Of a stretch of DNA of 64,000 nt, positions 59,795 through 64,000 are shown piece after piece (the stretch's first letter is position 1; each line of letters starts with the position of its first letter). The stretch is from contig JAEZTJ010000028.1 in the NCBI GenBank assembly GCA_023421505.1, positions 1-64,000 of the forward strand, read 5' to 3'. The notes beneath the pieces were generated by a model that saw nothing but the letters and a program-made list of their open reading frames with translations, did not search any database and was not told where the DNA came from. Both the position numbers and the translations under genes were made by a program. This DNA comes from Bacillota bacterium. Lineage in GTDB: Bacteria; Bacillota; Clostridia; Lachnospirales; Lachnospiraceae.

Positions 59795-60588
59795 GCCGCC
59801 ACGCTCCTATTCTGAAAAGGTCTTTTGCAGATATTAACTACCCCTCTGATTAAAGCAGGTAAAACCTTCTTACAAAGCATGATACAAGCTAAAGTAAATA
59901 ACATTCCTAAACCAATTACTAATAAACCGCCTCCGCATAACAGTAATCCAACAAATGGTACGCTGATTTGAATTAAGCCTGCTATAATGCATGCAATTCC
60001 AACGCCGATCAGGGCGATGCCGACTGCTCCGAAGCTAAATAATATGCTAACAATTGCCACTACTACTCCAAAAAGAATACCAAAGGCTGACATAATAAAG
60101 GGAAATCCAAAGATACAGAGTAGTACAATTAACCCGATATTGGTATTTCTTGTTCCTTGCTGCGCATTTCTGTCAGACTGCTGACTGGTGCTATGTTCTG
60201 TGTTATTACCGGAGTATTGTGAATAGTTTGCGCTGTCTGAACTTTGCGCTCCACTCCTGCTACCGGAGCTTTTACTGCTATTTGATCTATCTTCTTTTTT
60301 GCCTGCTCCTACTATTGTATATCTTTCATCGCTATAAATGGTATCCTTATAGCCATTCTCCGTAAAATATCCCCTGCTTTCACGCTCTGCAGCATTTGAA
60401 TTCAAATCTGCTTTAATCGTAGAGGCAACCTTCGCCGGTGATACGAGCTCCTTAATGATTTCTTCTTCATGATCTTCCCCTGCATCCTCGAAATAACCGT
60501 AATAATAACTAAGAGCCTCTTCTCTTTCCTCTAAAGGGATATCGGACAATAAGCTTTCGAGTTCTTTCATGAATTCTAGCTTTGTCAT
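59791..60588 (-). CDS. DUF1700 membrane protein
   Basis: 265 residues. N-terminal DUF1700 helices (TKLEFMKELESLLSDIPLEE; YYGYFEDAGEDHEEEIIKEL), a Ser/Asn/Gln-rich linker (about 95-150) and four hydrophobic segments, glycine-rich, in the C-terminal half. A conserved partner of PadR-like regulators. Its start lies directly after the padR stop, inside GGAGTGAAATAG, so the end of padR supplies its ribosome-binding site. Confidence 0.85.
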   Translation of the reverse strand: MTKLEFMKELESLLSDIPLEEREEALSYYYGYFEDAGEDHEEEIIKELVSPAKVASTIKADLNSNAAERESRGYFTENGYKDTIYSDERYTIVGAGKKEDRSNSSKSSGSRSGAQSSDSANYSQYSGNNTEHSTSQQSDRNAQQGTRNTNIGLIVLLCIFGFPFIMSAFGILFGVVVAIVSILFSFGAVGIALIGVGIACIIAGLIQISVPFVGLLLCGGGLLVIGLGMLFTLACIMLCKKVLPALIRGVVNICKRPFQNRSVAA

Positions 60589-60906
60589 CTATTTCACTCC
60601 TTCAAATATGATATTTATCTTTTTAAAATAACTTTCCCATTCATTGTAATATAATCTTAATTGTACCATACCTTTGTCTGTAATTTTATAATATCTTCTA
60701 TTTCGTCCTCCGAATTCCAAATCATATACTTCTAAGCAATCTTCCTTCTGGAGCCTTCTCAAAACCGGATACAAAGTTGATTCCGAGATTTCAATCGCCT
60801 GTCGCACATCCTGCGTAATTTTATATCCATAGGTTCCTTCCGGTTCCTTAGAAACTACAGCAAGCACAATCGCATCTAAAAGTGCTGAACCGGTATTAAA
60901 TACCAT
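60589..60906 (-). CDS. PadR family transcriptional regulator
   Basis: 105 residues. Winged HTH of the PadR type (GYKITQDVRQAIEISESTLYPVLRRLQKEDCLEVYDLEFGGRNRRYY; the winged part ends in YYKITDKG). It is the first gene of the operon with DUF1700, DUF4097 and pspC and probably represses that operon until stress relieves it. AAGGAAGGAG lies 8 bases before the ATG. Confidence 0.9.
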   Translation of the reverse strand: MVFNTGSALLDAIVLAVVSKEPEGTYGYKITQDVRQAIEISESTLYPVLRRLQKEDCLEVYDLEFGGRNRRYYKITDKGMVQLRLYYNEWESYFKKINIIFEGVK

Positions 60907-61060
60907 ACAAACAACTCCTTCCTTAACTTATAAGATCAACAATATTGTTGAATTGATAATACTATACATCATATAATATTGTATGCAATACTATATTATA
61001 TGGATTTCTATATTAATTGTTAATTGTCATACTAACATAACATAGCCTACCCTTTGAATT
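60907..61060 (-). promoter_or_regulatory. Promoter region of the padR operon with AT-rich dyads
   Basis: A minus-strand TTGCAT, 16 bases, TATAGT arrangement lies near 60960-60990. It overlaps an imperfect dyad (AGTATTG, CAT, ACAATATT) and is followed by the palindrome AACAATATTGTT. PadR proteins often bind such AT-rich inverted repeats, so autoregulation is plausible. The assignment is by eye. Confidence 0.4.
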
Positions 61061-61170
61061 AGTTTGTGCCGAGGTTAATTTCCCTCTTTATGCGGAACAA
61101 TGCGCAGGCACAAACTTCTAGGTGTGAATTGTTCTTTTCAACAATTCACACTACTTAACAGTTTTATAAT
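61061..61170. repeat. Hairpin pair including a family C repeat
   Basis: AGTTTGTGCC pairs with GGCACAAACTT across 61061-61117 and encloses CAATGCGCAGG, matching words of the repeat at 27181-27262. Just to the right is a perfect 12-base hairpin GTGTGAATTGTT/AACAATTCACAC (61122-61151) with a 6-base loop. They lie between the ABC permease (end 61204) and the PadR operon and could act as its terminator, although the T-run is missing. Confidence 0.5.
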
Positions 61171-61203
61171 CTCTATACCACGTCAAGAATGTATTGAACA
61201 CTC

Positions 61204-63588
61204 TTATTCCGTAACTAGGGCATATGCGGAAATTTTCCTAATTCTCCAAGTAATCAGCATGGACAGCAGATAAGAGAATACAATGGTAGCAGCACCGAAA
61301 GCAATTACCCAATATAGATCTACAATAAATCCAGCTTTCATAACACCTGCGCTTTTCATGGCAACCGACATCATCGGGTTTGTATAAAATGCGCCTAAGA
61401 GTGTTCCGATAACCACACCTATGATAATTGGAATTGTAAAGCTGATTGAAAGCTGATTCATCAATTGATAAGTGGTAAAACCAATTGCTTTTTGGATACC
61501 AAGCTCCCGTTTTTTACGAATCACTGAGGAGCTGATAACAAAATATAAAACCAATGTAACTACAAGCAAAGTAATGGCAAGCATGGCAAGCCCCATCGCG
61601 GCTACTATCTTCTGATAAGATGCCATCCCCTCGGCCATTCCCTTATCGAAATTTACAGCTGCTAGTAACATACTTTTATCAAATTTGGTCTCTAAATTTG
61701 CAACGAATTTTTCAGCATCTGTTCCTTTATCTAAATAAATATATAAAGACTGGTGCTTAAAGCTCGGGTTAAGCCTTCCATAATCCTTTGCCAGAATAGA
61801 GGTATTCAGTCCACCCATCTGAGAACCGTTAGATAATCCCACTACTTTAAACTGTTCTTCCTTTTCACCAGAACCTACAGTGACGGTATCACCTATGGTC
61901 TTTTCCAGTCTTTCGGCTAATATTCCGGCGAGAGTGATTTCGTTTTTGTTTTCAGGATACCGTCCTTCATATACCAGCTTCGTCTCTTTTTTATCATAAT
62001 CGTCCATAATATAAGTAACAACTTCCATACCCTCGACTTTTATTTTCACTTCATCTAGGTACTGTACTTTCCAAACATTATCCATGCTTTCGATGGTTTT
62101 CACTGCTTCCGTTTGATCCTTCTCCGGATTAAGCACAGCAATTGCGTTGCAAATTTCCATACCCGGAACCTCTGCAAAAGCTTTTGTATCAATCGTTGTA
62201 TTGTAATACATAATCACGCCGAATACACCGCAAAAGGTTACCGCAATAAGAATAACAACAATCATCACATTTTGCTTCATACTCTGCAAAACAGATTTAA
62301 ATGCCAATGCAAGCGGTAGATTGCTGTTTGCCTTTTCAAGCTGCAAATGATTCCTTTTATACTTGCGGGCTGTGCTTTCCCCTCGTAACGCATGAATGGG
62401 ACTTAGCTTTCCTATACGATGAGCTGCTATAAATGCTATAAATATAACAATCAAAAGTACTATTAAAAATGCTGTCCCACTTACACCACCATCAAAGCTT
62501 TGTTCCCATTTCAGTCCCGATTGTTGTTCAAATACAGCGGAGACTGCAGGCAGTGCAGGGTAAGAAAGAGCAATTCCGATAAGACTTCCAATACCTGCGA
62601 TCAATGAAAACTGTAAGATAACAGAGAGGATGATTTGCCTGCTTGTATAACCGATTGACTTTAATGAACCTATTTTCATGATGTCTTCTTCAATGCTGTT
62701 AACAATTCTAAAGCGAACAACCAGTAAACAGACAATTACGATAATTAAGGCAAACATAACCATCATAGCCGAAATCATGCTTGCCATCATACAACGGGAT
62801 AGTTGGATCAATTCAAGATCAATGGTCACAAGCATGGTAGACGGATCAGCAGCCATTAATGAAGCGGAATTTAAATTTAGTATTTCACGGATACCGCTTT
62901 CAATCGCAGATGCGTTTTTCACATCATCTAAATTTGTAAATACAACATGCGTTAAGTATTCCGGTTTATTTAAAATGCCTTTCACCTTTTGATAGGTATC
63001 TTCCGGCAGATAAAAGCTGATATAGCCGGTGTCGGTTGAACTAAAGTAGATGTCCTCGGTATAACCCTTTACTGTAAAAGTTATCGCTTTTTCTTCTTTC
63101 GTTTCTTCCTCCGTATATTTCAGTTCAATTTTATCATTGAGCTGATAGCCGCTGACCGCTTTAAAAATATCAGGAATATAAACCGACATGTCTTCAGCCG
63201 GCAAATGTTCGCCAATGAATTTCCATTTGCTTATTTCTCTTTTTTCATCCATATTGTTGAACAAAATTGGAAAGGATTTTTCTTCCCCTTTGGATAAAAT
63301 ATTTGCGTCAAGCAAAAGCCCTTCATTTGTTTGCTTTTCCTTAACATGTTCATTTTTATCAATATAAGTTTTCACTTCATTAGTATATATCTTATCCGGT
63401 AACGCAAAATACACATTAGATGGTTTGAGTTCATCTTTCAGATTATTAAAAAAGCTACCGTAGTTGACAACAACCAAAAGACCTGCGTTTAAAAGAAGTG
63501 ACGCTATGACAAACATGATCACCAAAGTCGTGGTGGCTGATTTTGTTTTTCGTATATTTGCAATTGCATGCATCCATAGTTTATTCAC
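61204..63588 (-). CDS. ABC transporter permease, FtsX/MacB superfamily
   Basis: About 794 residues. An N-terminal helix, a large extracellular domain, then two FtsX-type permease cores (IVNSIEEDIMKIGSLKSIGYTSRQI; RKKRELGIQKAIGFTTYQLM), each with four membrane helices. Such exporters handle peptides, lipids or antimicrobial resistance in the BceB/MacB style. The GTG start at 63588 overlaps the ATPase stop region; GGGGTGG lies upstream. The longer frame ending at 63648 has no start support. Its ATPase partner (63590-64000) is coupled. Confidence 0.87.
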   Translation of the reverse strand: MNKLWMHAIANIRKTKSATTTLVIMFVIASLLLNAGLLVVVNYGSFFNNLKDELKPSNVYFALPDKIYTNEVKTYIDKNEHVKEKQTNEGLLLDANILSKGEEKSFPILFNNMDEKREISKWKFIGEHLPAEDMSVYIPDIFKAVSGYQLNDKIELKYTEEETKEEKAITFTVKGYTEDIYFSSTDTGYISFYLPEDTYQKVKGILNKPEYLTHVVFTNLDDVKNASAIESGIREILNLNSASLMAADPSTMLVTIDLELIQLSRCMMASMISAMMVMFALIIVIVCLLVVRFRIVNSIEEDIMKIGSLKSIGYTSRQIILSVILQFSLIAGIGSLIGIALSYPALPAVSAVFEQQSGLKWEQSFDGGVSGTAFLIVLLIVIFIAFIAAHRIGKLSPIHALRGESTARKYKRNHLQLEKANSNLPLALAFKSVLQSMKQNVMIVVILIAVTFCGVFGVIMYYNTTIDTKAFAEVPGMEICNAIAVLNPEKDQTEAVKTIESMDNVWKVQYLDEVKIKVEGMEVVTYIMDDYDKKETKLVYEGRYPENKNEITLAGILAERLEKTIGDTVTVGSGEKEEQFKVVGLSNGSQMGGLNTSILAKDYGRLNPSFKHQSLYIYLDKGTDAEKFVANLETKFDKSMLLAAVNFDKGMAEGMASYQKIVAAMGLAMLAITLLVVTLVLYFVISSSVIRKKRELGIQKAIGFTTYQLMNQLSISFTIPIIIGVVIGTLLGAFYTNPMMSVAMKSAGVMKAGFIVDLYWVIAFGAATIVFSYLLSMLITWRIRKISAYALVTE

Positions 63589-63589
63589 A

Positions 63590-64000
63590 TTACCACCCCA
63601 TTTCAGTAAGAAAAGCTTGGAGTTTTTCGTGACGTACTTTATCACCACTCACATATTTACCTAAATTGCATTCACCACCGATTACACCGTCTTTTATGTA
63701 AATAATTCGGTTGCCTCGTCTGGCAGAATGAAGATCATGTGTAACCATAATAATGTTTTGACCGTCATTATTTATATTGGTCAAAACATCAAGCACCGCA
63801 TTTCCCGATGCAGAATTCAACGCTCCGGTAGGTTCATCAGCAAAAACAACCCTCGGCTTGTTAATCAAAGCACGAACGATGGCGGCACGCTGATTTTCTC
63901 CACCCGAAAGCTGTGACGGGAATTTTCTCCATATCATCTCAGTTAAGCCAACCTTCTTCAATAATTCTTTCGCATTTGCAACAATAGACTTTTTATCACC
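63590..64000 (-). CDS. ABC transporter ATPase, MacB/LolD type, 5' part missing
   Basis: About 136 residues are visible; the frame continues past the right edge. The signature LSGGENQRAAIVRAL, Walker B VVFADEPTGAL and switch histidine MVTHDLHSA are present; Walker A lies outside the window. It drives the permease encoded next to it. Its stop is followed at once by the permease GTG. Confidence 0.9.
   Translation of the reverse strand, partial: GDKKSIVANAKELLKKVGLTEMIWRKFPSQLSGGENQRAAIVRALINKPRVVFADEPTGALNSASGNAVLDVLTNINNDGQNIIMVTHDLHSARRGNRIIYIKDGVIGGECNLGKYVSGDKVRHEKLQAFLTEMGW

Overview
The window is from a low-GC, endospore-forming Firmicute. The complete spoIIIA operon, the T-box leader on pheST, strong AGGAGG ribosome-binding sites, frequent TTG and GTG starts and the gene families present all point to an anaerobic clostridium of the Lachnospiraceae (cluster XIVa) type. 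This placement is inferred from gene content and gene order. I see no rRNA, tRNA or CRISPR array. Most genes lie on the minus strand.

Layout: 1-127 is the edge of an insertion sequence. 169-6614 is accessory: a TraX-like membrane protein, a nucleotidyltransferase, an AraC regulator with a SEC-C methionine aminopeptidase, and a LysR regulator divergent from an EamA exporter. 6827-15344 is housekeeping: yebC, then argR, nadK, tlyA, dxs, ispA, xseB, xseA, nusB and an Asp23 gene, all read right to left. 15450-21040 is spoIIIAA-AH, which builds the mother-cell side of the forespore feeding channel. 21262-27165 holds aroE, a sodium-pump decarboxylase beta subunit with a very short gamma-like subunit, efp, an M24 peptidase, aroQ, aroK and yqeG. 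27538-33039 holds a zinc-ribbon MscL, a GNAT acetyltransferase and pheST under a T-box. 33040-39159 is accessory: unknown proteins, an EFR1 flavodoxin-ferredoxin, a TetR regulator with an elaborate operator, a HAD phosphatase, a flavoprotein and a miniature kinase-like protein. 39256-42560 is the nitrogen module (two PII proteins, AmtB and a small membrane protein) behind a striking tandem antitermination leader. 42689-51919 carries queA and scattered pyrimidine genes (pyrE, pyrD-pyrK, pyrC), with a CYP152 P450, a cyclophilin and a signal peptidase. 51966-56922 is a Nudix protein, two unusual P-loop ATPases and argS. 57305-60906 is a CheX-like/CheY pair and a padR-DUF1700-DUF4097-pspC envelope operon. 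61204-64000 is an FtsX/MacB-type ABC exporter cut by the window end.

The most interesting signals are non-coding. (a) The leader of the ammonium-transporter operon has four GAC-N6-GTC hexaloop hairpins, each overlapping an intrinsic terminator. This is the architecture expected for ANTAR-protein antitermination, in an unusually iterated form. (b) A structured repeat of about 100 bp occurs immediately upstream of two unrelated genes, supplies their Shine-Dalgarno sequence and shows compensatory stem changes; degenerate relatives precede two more genes. (c) Two perfect-consensus sigma-A promoters face each other across an array of GTATAC half-sites between tetR and a membrane-protein gene. (d) A 15-bp perfect palindrome traps the start codon of a GNAT gene.

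Three short genes were found by direct reading and fall below a 60-residue cutoff: an OadG-like subunit (23291-23434), a 50-residue membrane protein after pyrE (43869-44021) and a PspC-domain protein (58733-58909). Starts were moved inward wherever a clear Shine-Dalgarno sequence supported an internal codon.
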